NCBI GenBank assembly: GCA_030998225.1
Contig: JAPYXD010000450.1
Location: forward strand, 806,001-870,000
Direction: 5' to 3'
From: Diplolepis rosae
Lineage: Eukaryota > Arthropoda > Insecta > Hymenoptera > Diplolepididae
DNA: 64,000 bases
Positions 1-11,369 of the stretch are shown piece by piece. Position numbers and translations under genes: made by a program. Within the stretch, counting starts at the first letter, position 1; each line of letters starts with the position of its first letter. Under the pieces are notes generated by a model. The model was not told the DNA's origin and searched no databases. It saw only the letters and a list, made by a program, of their open reading frames with translations.

Positions 1-2500
1 CCAAAGGATGCTCAAGATGGAAATCATCCAGAGATAAAATAGTCCCTACATTAATCCCCTGGTACCAGTCATAAAAAAAGATGGGACAGTGCGTCTGTGC
101 TTAGATGCGAGAAAACTTAATGAAATCTTAATAGAAGACTGGGAATGCCCAGAACCAGTGGATATACTGTTCCAAAGGTGTAAGGGAACGAAAGTAATGT
201 CAAGTCTAGATATGACTAGCAGCTTTTGGCAAGTGCCCTTACACTCAGACTCGAAACAGAACACAGCCTTCCAATATCGAGGTCGAAGCTTTGAATTTAA
301 CGTAGTACCTTTCGGTTTAAAAACAAGTACTGCCGCACTGATAAGAGGATTAGACCAAGCACTACAAGGACTGGGCGATCACATAATATCATTCGTAGAT
401 GACACTTTAATTACTTCCGAGTCGACACAGCAACACCTAGAACATATAGAAGAATTACTTCATCGCCTGGAAAAATGCAACCTCACTATAAATTTAAATA
501 AATCACACTTCTTCAGACAAGAAACAAAATTCTTAGGATTTATATTAAACACGGAGGGCATTAAACCTGACCCTGAGAAAGTACAGGCAATACAGAACTT
601 CCCACCACCCAAAAACATAAAACAATTAAGAGGCTTTCTGGGACTAGTGAATTTCTATTCTTAATTCAATAGCAAACATGCCTCAGAGACTATACCTCTA
701 TTAAAATTGATAAAAAAGGGAGTACAATGGAAATGGGATACTGAGATGCAGGAGACATTTGAAAAAGTCAAAAATTTATTCTCTAACTCAATCACCTTAT
801 ACTATCCAGATTCCAAGAAACCATACTATTTAGAAACAGACGCCAGTGATTATGCACTAGGCGCGGTATTATATCAGAAAAACGAGAAGAAAGAAAAAGA
901 AATTATAACACTAGCCAGCAGAACGCTCAAAGGACCAGAAATCACATACTTCACCACAGAGAAAGAACTCCTAGCAATTGTTTGGGCACTACAGAAGTTT
1001 CGAACGTACTTGCAAGGAGCCAAGATAATCAATCGAACGGACCACATGGCACTCACTTTTCTGAAAACTTGTAAATTCGTCAATGCTAGACTTACACGCT
1101 GGATACTAGCGATACAAGACTACAGCATCATGATGGAACACTGCCCGGGAAAAGAAAATACGGCAGCGGATCTTCTCAGCAGACAACACCCTGATAAAAA
1201 CTGGGAAAAAGAGAAAAAGACCACGGAAATTAGCATCAATGAACTAAAACATAAATGCTCAGCACAATTAAAAACTTATCTCAGTAATATACGACAATTA
1301 CAGGAAAGCGATAAACAAATAGTAAAACGAATTCAGGAAGTAAAGGAACAGGGAGGAGAAACCCCCAGATTCAAAATACAAAAAGGCACTATGTATCAAA
1401 AAGGAAAAGATGGATATAAAATCTACTTACCAAAGAAAATCATCAACACTCTCATACGCGAGTGCCATCAGGCATATGGTCACATAGGTGCAGGAAAAAC
1501 ATCCAAAATAATAGGAGAACATTTCTACTATCCCCGACTAGCCAAAATCACGAGGAGAGTGTTAAAAGAATGTGACTCATGTCAGCGAAATAAAATTCCA
1601 ACATGGTCCTCACCAGTCACCCAGGAATACGTACAACCAGAAAAACCACTACAGCTGGTGTCCATAGATTTTTTTGGACCTTTAACAAAAACCAAATATG
1701 GCTACGAACATATTCTCGTGATGATAGATACCTTCACTAAATACACAAAATTATATCCCATGAGACGTGCGACGACAGAAGCAGCAGTCAAAAGCCTGGA
1801 CAACTTCATAGAACGAGTAGGTAAGCCAGAAAGAATATTAACAGATCGAGGTACTCAATTCACCAGTAAAAGATGGACACAGAATCTAAAAGAAAGAGAT
1901 ATAAAATTAGTTTTAACCTCAATCAGACACCCACAAGCGAATATGGTAGAAAGAACAAACAGAGAACTAGCGAGGTTCTTTAGAACATTTCTACCTATAA
2001 ATGAACACAACTCATGGTATAATTATGTGGAAAAGATAGAAATAATACTCAACGAATCATATCATGATACAATTGAGATGACACCTCACGAGGCACTTAA
2101 AGGAGAAAAACCCAGACGTTTCTGGAAAGAATTACTACCATCAATACAAGAACCTGCAAAATATAAACAGAAAGAAATCATACGATTAATAAGAGAAAAA
2201 ATTAAAACAAAAGGAGAAAAACGAACAATGCAACTAAACAAAAATAAAAAAGGTATTACCTTTGAAGAGGGAGAACAAGTTCTAGTAAAAGCGTGCAATG
2301 TTGCAAACACGGCAGCGGGACGTGTTGCAAAATTTCTAGCCCTCTACGAAGGACCATACACAATAAAGAAAAAGATAGCACGAAACACCTACATACTAAC
2401 GAACACGAACACACTAAAAGAGAGGGGCCAGTTCCATGCGACCGATCTCAAGCACTACTACACAAGCAATGACTTCGGAGGAGAGGGGGACGAGACGTGA
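1..2500 (+). pseudogene. pol: Ty3/gypsy Pol (RT-RNase H-integrase), element A, two nonsense codons
   Basis: Pol of a gypsy-type LTR retroelement; its protease and the first part of RT lie left of the window. RT motifs are LCLDARKLN (near 98-124), the palm aspartate in SSLDMTSSFW and the active site FVDD near 397-408. RNase H follows with TDASDYALG, TEKELLAI and a C-terminal ENTAADLLSR. The integrase has an HHCC zinc module (CHQAYGHIG to CDSCQRN) and D,D-35-E residues in VSIDFFGP, LTDRGTQF and HPQANMVERTN. One frame runs through to 2500, but TAA interrupts it at 35-37 and again at 662-664, inside the conserved GFLGLVNFYS segment. Apart from these the reading frame is clean, so the copy is young but inactive unless the stops are suppressed. 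The protein ends 176 bp before the next ORF. Confidence 0.93.
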
Positions 2501-2676
2501 GAACAGGAGTGGGGGTAGAGCTAGAGTATAGCAACGAAAGCAAGCGCAAAAGGAGGCGAGGAGAGGCAAGACCTAAGGAAAGAGGAAGGGGCACTTCATA
2601 AATAAAGTACCTAGAAGAAAATGTAAGGGAAAACAGGTAAAAAGCTGTAATAGAAAACCATGACTCATTACGATGA

Positions 2677-3477
2677 ATGAGAGAAAATGCACAATTAAGA
2701 AGCGTCAGTATACTTTCAAGTAGCCAAAGAGAAACGAGCATCATGCCAGAAATAGCAACGCAAACCGAGGTATTAGATACATGTCGTAATGTATCCACGC
2801 AGTGCGGGAATAATAAAAAATTAATGGTATCTGTGTTAGTTGAACACAAAATATTAAGGGAAATAAAAACAAAACCCAGGATTCTAACAAATCCAAAGAA
2901 GAAAGCTCCTCGGAAGCCAGGAATGAGTGTGTCGGCTGTCAACACGGAAAAGTTACCAAAACCAGTGTTAAAAAAATGTGTGGGAACAGAGAGCCAGGAG
3001 GATATCAACACGGAGCCAGAGATCGTAATACTAAAGGAGATTAAGATTAATCATATGAGGATAGCGGCCAGTAAAAAAATGACAACAAGGCCAATGCACA
3101 AGGAGAAAGAGAATCAGAGGGAAAACTTACCAGGAGCATCGAAGAAAATAAAAAGAAAGCTTAGCCGGCAAGAATTGCTATATCGAGATATTCTGGAAAG
3201 CCAATCTGTACCACGAAATAAGAAATTTAAGACCGACGAGAATAGGGAAGAGAAAAAAAAGATAGAAGAAACCGAAACCAGGAGGAAACAAAGGGAACTG
3301 GAGAAAGAGCGTCGGAAAAGAATAGCAGCAAGAGATATGTGGGAGGAGAAAATACAACAATGGTCACCTAGTCAAAAATGGCCAATCAACGAAGAATGGG
3401 AGAGAACAGAAAAAGTCGAAGGAAAACACAGACCACAGCATAGTAATAGGGAAACTTATTTGTATCTAAAATTTTAA
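2677..3477 (+). CDS. Lys/Glu-rich 3' ORF of element A, function unknown
   Basis: An ORF of 266 codons in the place where errantiviruses carry env, but it has no signal peptide, no membrane segment and no cysteine pattern of a glycoprotein. It is very rich in Lys, Glu and Arg. The first 110 residues repeat short Thr-Gln or Asn-Thr-Glu motifs (ATQTE, STQCG, GTESQ, NTEPE). The last 100 residues look like a charged helix (KKKIEETETRRKQRELEKER), possibly coiled coil. I chose the ATG at 2677; short upstream ATGs at 2660 and 2673 are in other frames and stop quickly. It ends 57 bp before the polypurine tract, so it belongs to element A. I do not recognise the family; a nucleic-acid-binding or cytoskeleton-adaptor role is speculation. 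Confidence 0.6.
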   Translation: MRENAQLRSVSILSSSQRETSIMPEIATQTEVLDTCRNVSTQCGNNKKLMVSVLVEHKILREIKTKPRILTNPKKKAPRKPGMSVSAVNTEKLPKPVLKKCVGTESQEDINTEPEIVILKEIKINHMRIAASKKMTTRPMHKEKENQRENLPGASKKIKRKLSRQELLYRDILESQSVPRNKKFKTDENREEKKKIEETETRRKQRELEKERRKRIAARDMWEEKIQQWSPSQKWPINEEWERTEKVEGKHRPQHSNRETYLYLKF

Positions 3478-3533
3478 TAACGGTAAGCTTTTAATATAAA
3501 ACCTTTCTTTTAACCATGTGAACCATTATCAAA

Positions 3534-3547
3534 ATTTAGGGGGGCAG
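3534..3547 (+). other. Polypurine tract of element A
   Basis: A purine run with six consecutive G, directly followed by TGTAAGCGG, the start of the LTR. This is the usual site that primes plus-strand DNA synthesis in LTR elements. Confidence 0.75.
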
Positions 3548-3731
3548 ATGTAAGCGGACGTCATAAGCCCTATAAATATAAGAAATTAGACTAGCCCCTG
3601 TAGAATGGCAACTATGCTCATCGCTCTACAGGCAAGAAGTAGGGAAGCTCAGCATCCGGCTGAATCTTAACGCGCAAGCTCAGCATCCCCTCCCGAGATG
3701 AATGGACCAGAGTGGGAGATGAGCGAGATGT

Positions 3732-3738
3732 TATAAAA
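3732..3738 (+). promoter_or_regulatory. TATA box in LTR of element A
   Basis: TATAAAA followed by AGGGGATGCTG. The related solo LTR has TATAAAA followed by GCGGGATGCTG on the minus strand at 5416-5422, so the box is conserved between the two LTRs. A second TATA-like string, TATAAATATAAG, lies at 3571. Confidence 0.5.
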
Positions 3739-3810
3739 AGGGGATGCTGACATCGGAATAGGGAGTCGGTGGCTCGCAAGCGAGCCACAAGCCATCTAGA
3801 GTGGTTCTCG

Positions 3811-3970
3811 AGGCAGGCTAAGAGGTTTTACGTCTTAGACCGAGTCTCGATTCGGCTCTTGAAACGCTTTCCAGGCAGAACGAGGGGTTTCACGTCTCGT
3901 TTGAGTTTGGATTCGTTTGTATAATTGTGGAGTACTGGGCAGGATAAGGGGTTTTACGCCTTATCTGAGT
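3811..3970 (+). repeat. Three tandem hairpin motifs in LTR A
   Basis: Three copies of a ~50-bp unit, each beginning GGCAG and followed by a small stem-loop with a GGTTTTAC-like loop and then a GAGT box. Stems are CTAAGA/TCTTAG (3818-3823 with 3833-3838), AACGAG/CTCGTT (3879-3884 with 3896-3901) and ATAAGG/CCTTAT (3944-3949 with 3959-3964). The stems differ in sequence yet all pair, which suggests a conserved structure in the transcript downstream of the TATA box. Confidence 0.7.
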
Positions 3971-4625
3971 TCGGTGCACACAACCTTACGCTTGTGGCAC
4001 GCCGCGCGTTCTGACGATACTCGTAGGGTTACCGTTAGGATTCCTCATTAGAAAGAGATAGGAGACAGAATCGTGGGCGCGCAAATTGGAATTATTAAGC
4101 GCAGTACTAGATGAATTACGCGAAGCTTATGGCATATTATATTTTCGATAATTAGAACAGGAATAGCATAGGGCCATTAGAAATAATTTTACGAGTTCCT
4201 TTTGATCAATTTAATTGCACATTGCAGAAATATTTTATATAGAGCCTTAGATTAGATGAACGTCATAGTGAATAAACGTGCAAATTGTAGAGTATTTTAG
4301 ATAGTAATATAAAATTGTATTAATAATTTTAAACTATTAGAGGTTAGTGTATAGAAGCAAATAATGTTTAGCCTAATAATATTCGAGACTGATATTGGAG
4401 ATTTATCTTCATGAGTGAGAATTGTCCAAAGATTAATAGTTAATCCGAGCTCATTATTTGTAAGAAGATAAATCTCACAGTAAAAATAAAAGTTTTATAG
4501 ACAGATTGGGTCTTCACTTCTTCTCACGTAGCCGAAACCACAATTTATTATATTTTACTTAATTTGTCTGATTAATCTCGCATTTTCTTCAATTAACCAA
4601 ATGGTAAGAAGAAAATAAAGTTTCA

Positions 4626-4643
4626 ATATATATATATATATAT
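4626..4643. repeat. AT microsatellite between two LTRs
   Basis: A pure AT run of 18 bp between TTTCA (end of LTR A) and TGTAAC (end of the solo LTR). The solo LTR is also followed by AT repeats at 5601, giving ATAT on both sides as its target duplication. Confidence 0.7.
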
Positions 4644-4968
4644 TGTAACTTTTATTTTTATTTTATTATCGCGGGAAATACGGGACACGGGAGAAGAAAT
4701 AAGAGTTAAATTCTTTTTATATAATAGACAGCAAAATTTAATATAGTCCTAAAATATACGATTTCTCTTTACATAAGGATAGGAGCAAAATTATGATTTC
4801 ACATAATAATTAAACATCAAAACAGAGAAATCGTCCTATGCTAATTAACAGTTATATAAAAATTCGACTTTGTAAATACCCGATGTACTTGGATTTTCTG
4901 AATAATATAAAATAGTCTTTGATATAGTTTTACATTTAGTCTTTGGTCATCGCGGGACCCCAGGTTTA

Positions 4969-5065
4969 TGGCTCGATATAATATGATTTTGAGGTTTTAA
5001 CGTCGTGGCTCGATATAATACAATTCTGAGGTTTTAACGTCGTGGCTCGATATAATGCAATTCTG
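4969..5065 (-). repeat. 37-bp tandem repeat in the solo LTR
   Basis: The string TGGCTCGATATAAT recurs at 4969, 5006 and 5043. The period is exactly 37 bp, with two full units and a partial third. Confidence 0.9.
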
Positions 5066-5183
5066 TCCAGTCTCCTTCAGCCAATAATCATCACAATCTG
5101 GCAGGAGCTTCAAGCTCTTTACTTGTGAATAGTATTCACGAGTGAAGGCGCTCGAAGATCCCCTTGGGTGGATGAGAGCACCA

Positions 5184-5345
5184 GACTCAGATAACGGCAA
5201 AAAACCCTTATCCTGCCCACTGCACCTCAACCGTGAGCCGAATCAGGACTCAGCTAAGGACAGAAAATCCTTAGCCTGCCCCGAGAATGTCTCAGAGAAT
5301 AAATCAGGACTCACCTAAAGGCAGAAAACCTTTAGACTGCCCCGA
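5184..5345 (-). repeat. Three hairpin motifs in the solo LTR
   Basis: The same hairpin unit as in LTR A, in inverse orientation. Stems are at 5191-5197 with 5205-5211 (one C-C mismatch), 5253-5260 with 5268-5275 (8 bp, perfect) and 5315-5321 with 5329-5335 (7 bp, perfect). Compared with LTR A, both strands of each stem have changed together. Confidence 0.7.
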
Positions 5346-5600
5346 GAGTATTCTCAGGCTGCTTGCGGCTCGATTAAGAGCCGCCGGAATGCTTTTTCCC
5401 GACACAGCATCCCGCTTTTATATTCGCGGGTCCATTCTCCCACCGCGGTTCCGTTCTCCCACCGCGGTTCCTTGGTCGTGGGTGGGAGGTGTTGCGCCTG
5501 CGCTTGGCGACCGCGCCTAGGTGCTGGCTACACCGCTCGTTGGCAGACTCGGCGGTGTTGCTGGTTGCCGTTCTGCAGGGGCAAGGTGTGTACGGTTACA

Positions 5601-7040
5601 ATATATATATTATATTGACAGTGACTTAATTTTGATAATAACAACTCAAAAAAAAAAATCCTAATAATATCATGAAAGTTAATAAAATTCTGCATCTAAT
5701 GAGCTCAATTTGAAAGAGAAATGTCAATTTCATAAAAAGATACAACAATAATGTCAAATTTTTATATTTTTTGATATGAAGAAGTTATCTTACATGAACT
5801 TTTACGGAAATTTTGTCAAGTTGTCTTGTTGATAAAAATAATGTATAGATTATAGTCATCATGAAATTTTACGATTTTTTAGTCAACATTTCGATTAATA
5901 TCCCTAAATTTCATTAAAGTATGGTATACATCTATTTTTTTAAAAATCTTGTGAGAAGTTACACGTTTTTAAAATTATACAACTTTTATTGTTGTATCAT
6001 ATTTGACCCTAAGATAGTATACAGAAAAAAAATACTAATAATATTTTGATTAGCTATCAAAATACTATGAAGGCATACTTTTGAAATGAGACCAAAAACT
6101 TTTTAAATTGTTAATTTTTTATAAGAGTTATCAACATTTTATTGATAGTTTGGATTTCTCAAAATAATGTATAAGGTAAATGTACCAGTCGTTGCGCTTG
6201 TACCAGTCGTTGCGCTGTCGAGCATATTTTACGTAAAATTAAGAAAATTACTTTATATTTTTGTGTTCAAGTTGAAGATATCGTTGAATATAAGGTTATT
6301 ATTCATCTCTCATAACAAATTTTTAATGTAAATGCTTACTCAAAAATGTTAAAAAATAAAATTTAAGTATTTATATCAATTTATTTGACATCAATTTTGA
6401 AAGTTTTTGATTTATATTTGTGATAACCCTTATATAACAATAAATAATACAATAATAAATTTCTTGCACAAAGACTGGGCCAAACGCATTTTTTCATATT
6501 TTCGACTATTTGTTAATAGGTGTTGAAAATTTTCAGAATAATAAGCTTTGCAATACAAATCAAAAGTGTCTTTCAAAATGTGATTCGATTAATATGACGA
6601 AAAATTTTATTTTTCTGTAATTAAATTCAATAATCTTCGAAGGCTTTCCTTAACCGCGCAACGACTGGTACATTTACCTTAGACTGTGGTAATCATGAAA
6701 TTTTACGCCATTTTAGTATGCAGAGAAAAAATTCCATAAATATCTTAATTTATTAGCTAAAAAAACTATGACTCACCTTTCAGGCCATAGTTCATGTAAG
6801 ATAAATTGTTCATATTAAAAAATATCAAAATTGTACATTTTTGTAGTATTTTTTTATGAAATTAACATTTTTCTTTCAAATTGAGCTCATTAGATGCAGA
6901 ATTTTATTAACTTTCATGATATTATTAGGAATTTTTTTTTTTTGAGTTATTATCAAAATCAATTCACTTTCAATATAAATAAAACAACAGGTGAAATAAA
7001 AAAATTTGTATTGATTTTATAAAAATTAAGTCACTTGAAC
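5601..7040. mobile_element. Foldback element with ~200-bp terminal inverted repeats
   Basis: The sequence at about 5615-5815 returns as its reverse complement at about 6785-6985. Shared blocks include GATAATAACTCAAAAAAA, AGCTCAATTTGAAAG and ATCTTACATGAAC. No coding capacity is visible. The interior holds a second, nested element (6174-6679). The exact outer end is uncertain because AAATTAAGTCACTT at 7025-7037 offers an alternative right terminus. Confidence 0.65.
6174..6679. mobile_element. MITE with TA target duplication, nested in the foldback
   Basis: The terminal inverted repeat AGGTAAATGTACCAGTCG begins at 6174 and its reverse complement ends at 6679, with TA at 6172-6173 and 6680-6681. 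An 18-bp piece of the left repeat (GTACCAGTCGTTGCGCT) is duplicated in tandem. The TA target suggests mobilisation by a Tc1/mariner-type transposase. There is no ORF. Confidence 0.8.
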
Positions 7041-9214
7041 AGAGGCTGAAACAACAGATGATGAATATTTAATTACCGATGTGTAATTATAAAATAATTT
7101 TCATGCCTGTATAAATGAAGGGTTTGATTATAAAACAAAATAAATTGTATCTATATTTGCATAAGAAATAACATCATGAGATTTCCCTGAAATGATGTAA
7201 AATTGAAAAATATATCATGGAATAAAATGCTTTGGAAAAGCTTTTAGAATACTTAAAATCCTTCGCTTGACTATTTTAATATACAAGTATACATAAGAGG
7301 TTTGATCATTTTTAAATATAACTAAACATACATTCTATTGTTCATTATCTACACGTCTTCCGCGCTACATAACATTTTATACACGCGAATTGTACCTTGA
7401 ATATACATACGAATTTAATTTAGATTTTCGCCCTCTCAAGTATTATATTCTGCTTCACTAATTCCGCTATGACTGTTATATTGCAAGGTGGCTGGCTGCT
7501 TATCGTGTCATTTTATACGCGTGTAATGTAAGATTAGTATGCACATAAAGTTATTGAATTTTTACTCTTTTTTAAAAAATAAAACCTTTTTTGGTCCATA
7601 GGAAACATTTCTAACTTTGAAATTTATTGTTAAATTACCTACATACAACTTAGGGGACGTTTTATATGTTAACGTGACATTCAATAGATACACGCGGTTA
7701 AAATAAACTAAAAAATATATACACATGTGTATTGAAAATTCAAACATAAGTTTGTAATTTCAAGATGAAAGTATTAAGATTTTTTTCATTTAAGAGCAGG
7801 AACATGACCAGCCTCGGACAATCAGATGTTTATTTCTTCAATATTATTATCCTGCTTTTAAATGAAGAAAATTAGTCGGACGTAAAATATCATACAAGTT
7901 AAATTTATTTAAATTTCAGATACTTTACTGAAAAACCTTCCATTAGATGTAATGGAAGTTTAGTATAGAAATTTCTAACAGTGCACGAACTTAAGTAGAC
8001 ATGGCCTTCTTCATTGCCTTGCAGCTCTTTCAAAAAGATTAAAAATCCCTTGAATTTAGATTGGTTCTTTTGTAAGATTCTTTGAACATATGGTTTTGAA
8101 CTTTTTTTTTCTATCCTCTTTTCGAATACTTAAGCGCATTTGGGTCTTGAGTAGCCTGGACATAGACTATGTACGGGGGTATCTTTAAGGGTTTCGAACT
8201 TGACCCTTCACAACAAATGGTCACTGTATATATTGCTTCTTTACGCTAGTTCTCAAACGTTATTCTTTTGAAATCAGTTTTCTGTTTGACACCGAACAGA
8301 GTGTGCGGCTTTTTCTATTTGCTGTCTCTGTACTTTATCAAATCGATAATAAATTTAAATAAACTTCCATACTTTTACTTCTTACATAAATCCGCTATTC
8401 CGCGTTCGTGTGTTGTGTTTTTGTACTGTGCATTCTTCTCAAAGGTGTTATCGCATGATTGGTGTGGTTTCTTACGAAATTGATGTGAAATTGAAATGTT
8501 CATTTGTTAAGGAGTCATATATTTGGAGTTCATTGTAATGAATATGATATCGCGAAACATCAGACTCAAACTAAAGGTAACAACTAAAATAAATATATAT
8601 CGATAGATTAGACTCCTCCCGATCGAAAAGTCCTCTGCATTTTGGGCCTTACCGTATTAAATTTTGAATTATAACGTCTCGAAATATGGGATTTTAACCT
8701 GGGCTCTTATGGAAAGTCATTTTCCGGGCTCATAATATCACGAATTTGCGAAAAAATTTCTGGTGGTGGCGTTGCGGAAAACTATGGAACCGTTGGAAAT
8801 TTTCATAAGAATATTAATTTTTCTTTGAAAATCGTATCTTACCATATAGCTCGGAAAGTTATTTCGAAATAAACACCAGAAAACAAGAATAAAAAGGAAG
8901 TGGAATCCATATTTCCTCTTAACTGACGATAACAAACACTATAGTTGTCATCTCGTCGGGTGAGTTCGCGATTGGATCCCGAGTGATTGGCGCAGCGCGA
9001 TGATTGCCGAAGTTCACCGAAAGAAATACTCCAAGAGTCAAATAAAGATTGTAAATTAATGGAAAACATTTTTTTTTTCCAATCGTTATGGGTATTAATA
9101 GTAAATTATAATTAACGAAAAAAAATTATCTGCACACTGTTCAGAATTTTGCAACGCGCATGAAACGTTTTCGAAAAATTGCTATAGTTGCTCATATGAT
9201 CGCTACCGGACTAC
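7041..9214. other. AT-rich stretch without recognisable gene
   Basis: Only short ORFs without domain features occur here (the longest run near 7562-7747, 8268-8483 and 8738-9069). A small hairpin is listed separately. I see no splice-flanked coding exon or recognisable transposon protein. Confidence 0.5.
7785..7866. repeat. Short hairpin, 17-bp arms
   Basis: The arms TTCATTTAAGAGCAGGA (7785-7801) and TCCTGCTTTTAAATGAA (7850-7866) pair with a single mismatch around a 48-nt loop. It could be a tiny MITE or a hairpin RNA precursor. Confidence 0.6.
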
Positions 9215-10700
9215 CTTAAAAACAATGAATTTTTTGTCATATATAAAAACGGTTTATAGATTATATTGTATCAAGATGCTTTCGAAATTTTTAATTTTAT
9301 CGGATCATAAAAAAGAAAGTTCAAAATTATAGCTGTATACATGATATTAAGAAACTTACCACCTCACCACAGATCAAAAACAAGTAATGCTCAACTTGCT
9401 TTGTTATGTTTAGAAAAACATGTATCTAGATTCGGCTGGGTTGTTATTATTGAAAGACTTATTAAAGATCTGAACATATTGGCAAAGGATGGAATTATCC
9501 TATCATTCTCAAGACAAACGATAACGTTCAACGCAACTCTTATTTTCATGTTGGGAGATAATATAGGCTGCTATCAGATTTCTAATTGAAAATTTTAGTA
9601 GGTCTATTTATTTTTGCCGTTTTTGCGAAATATTACGTTCCCGATTAAATGCTAACAATTATTCAGAGAAAAATGCGAGAACCTTTCAATAATATAATGA
9701 GTGCGCTTTTCAGGCAGAGATAAGCGGTTAAATGATTGAAGGAATCAAGAAGAATTCGACACTGAATAACATACGGTTTTATCATGCTTGTAATCCTGGT
9801 TTATCACCGTGTATATCACATTACTTATTCGAAGGATTAATACAAAAAGACGTTATGTATGCAACCAAATACTTTATCAGAAAACAGTAGTTTCGACTTG
9901 GATTAATAAATTATAGATTTGCGAATGTAAGGCTATCGACCGACAGTTCCTCAACAAATGTTATTCTGATCATCAAAGACTCCTATACAAAATTAGGCGG
10001 CACAATGAGTCAAATGAGACGATTAATTCATATATTACCCGTAGTCATTTTCCACATCATACGGGATGCTAATGATGCCGTTTGGCAGATGATTCTGCAA
10101 TTGCGAAACATTTACGCGTTTGTTTGTGCTCCAGCTTTCTCAGATGAGCAGACAGTCCTGCTTCACAACAATATTGAACATTATTTAGAATTGAGAGTAA
10201 AATGCTTTCCAGAAAAACCATTGTCACCCAAGCACTACTATATGTGCCATTAACCATCACTCATTTCTGAACTGGGGCCACTGCATCATCTTCAAACACT
10301 CAGATTAGAGAGTGAGCATGAACCTATAAAAAAAATTATAAAACACTGCCAAAATCTCACGAATGTTACCAAAAATCTGTCCGAAAAGCACGAGGAAATG
10401 CAATGTTTCAATGAGACTATTTATCACTTGTACAAGCTATTGATGCTTTGGAATACTGTTCAGGCAATTACGGTAACGATGTCAATACCGTTAAAGATGC
10501 TTACTTTGAAAATGAAATTGCACGTACTTTACGGATGTGCGAAAAAGTTAATTTCGTAAGTATTATTATCTTCCTTGATAAAAAAAGTTGAGTCTATTAA
10601 AAGGTTTGGCTGTCGACAATGTTAATGTAATAATGCACATACATTATTTATCGCATTGCAGAAAAATTGTCTCATTTACGCAATACTTGAGCAATGTTAC
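9215..10700 (+). pseudogene. Old, decayed copy of the zinc-finger transposase at 56-61 kb
   Basis: DNA and protein similarity to the transposase gene at 57110-60930 runs without the 2.37-kb insertion found there. Conserved blocks are NLPPHHRSKT and GDNIGCYQIS (9350-9589), the SPCISHYLFEGLIQKD region (about 9800-9860, stops present) and VWQMILQLRN through FVCAPAFS to LSPKHYYMCH (10080-10253). Many stops and indels break it. It shows what the uninterrupted frame looks like at the insertion site of the younger copy. Similarity fades near 10700, where mariner sequence begins. The N-terminal zinc-finger part has not been found upstream. Confidence 0.85.
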
Positions 10701-10752
10701 CAATTATGTAACATTACTATTATTATATAAATTACTATATAAAAATAAGAAG

Positions 10753-11369
10753 TTATTCTTCATCAACGAGTGGGTGGCATCCTTCAAAGTAATCCCCACT
10801 TGATTGAATAACACGTTTCCAGCGATGTTTCCACTTCTCGTAACAGTCCTGGAACTCACTTTTAGGGATGGCCTTGAGTACGCTCGTCGCATTGTTTTCA
10901 ACCGTCGTTTTGTCATCGAATCGCTGTCTTTTGAGTAGTTTTTTGAGTTTTGGAAACAGCCAAAAGTCACAGGGGGCTATGTCAGGACTATACGAATGTT
11001 GTCGAAGCAATGCAATACTATGTTTACTCAGAAACTGCTGCACAAGATTCGATGAATGCGCTGGCACGTTATCGCGGTGAAGGAGCCAGTCACCGCACAC
11101 ACGTGAGTCATTCTTAAAATCTTGTTCAAAATTTCCCAAACAGTAGTTTTCGGTATTCCGAGATCATTTTCTAGTTCACGAACAGTTAGTCGACGATCAC
11201 CTCCAATCGCAAGTCGCACCCTCTCAATATTACGCAATCTTTTTGTCGTCGGAGGTCGGCCAGAACGAGAATCACTATCAACAGAAGTGCGGCCTCCTTT
11301 GAAACGATTATACCACTCTTTTATTCGTGTTTTGCTCATACAGTCATTCCTAAAGGCCTTCTGCATCAT
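10753..11369 (-). pseudogene. Mariner transposase, internally deleted
   Basis: Two overlapping minus-strand reading frames carry opposite ends of a mariner transposase. The N-terminal piece (11369 to 11028) has the helix-turn-helix region with KTRIKEWYNRFKGGRTSV, then SRSGRPPTT and LTVRELENDLGIPKTTV. The C-terminal piece (11139 to 10753) has the later catalytic residues in HRDNVPAHSS and SPDIAPCDFWLFPKLK. The segment with the first catalytic Asp is absent, and the two pieces are in different frames, so no active enzyme can be made. The gene abuts the decayed transposase copy on its left and the DUF4817 element on its right. Confidence 0.93.

Larger units (their letters stand above)
3548..4625 (+). 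repeat. 3' LTR of element A
   Basis: The LTR starts with TG right after the polypurine tract. Its right end is placed at TTTCA before the AT microsatellite at 4626, because a related solo LTR in inverse orientation starts on the other side of that microsatellite. A TATA-like box (TATAAAA, 3732-3738) is followed by GGGATGCTG, a pair of features shared with the solo LTR, where they also lie just upstream of a run of small hairpins. The 5' LTR is outside the window, so the right boundary is inferred. Confidence 0.6.
4644..5600 (-). repeat. Solo LTR related to element A, inverse orientation
   Basis: On the minus strand it begins TGTAACCGTA at 5600 and ends AAAAGTTACA at 4644, with ATAT on both sides as a likely 4-bp target duplication. 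It shares with LTR A the TATA box (5416-5422), the GGGATGCTG element after it and the row of GGCAG hairpins. No internal coding region adjoins it, so it is best read as the product of LTR-LTR recombination. The two open frames within it (near 4997-5520) are incidental. Confidence 0.75.

Noticed and set aside
4997..5520. Two ORFs of 77 codons
   Set aside because: They lie inside the solo LTR and its hairpin repeats.
8268..8483. 71-codon ORF rich in Phe and Leu
   Set aside because: Low-complexity composition, no domain, no neighbours; probably chance.
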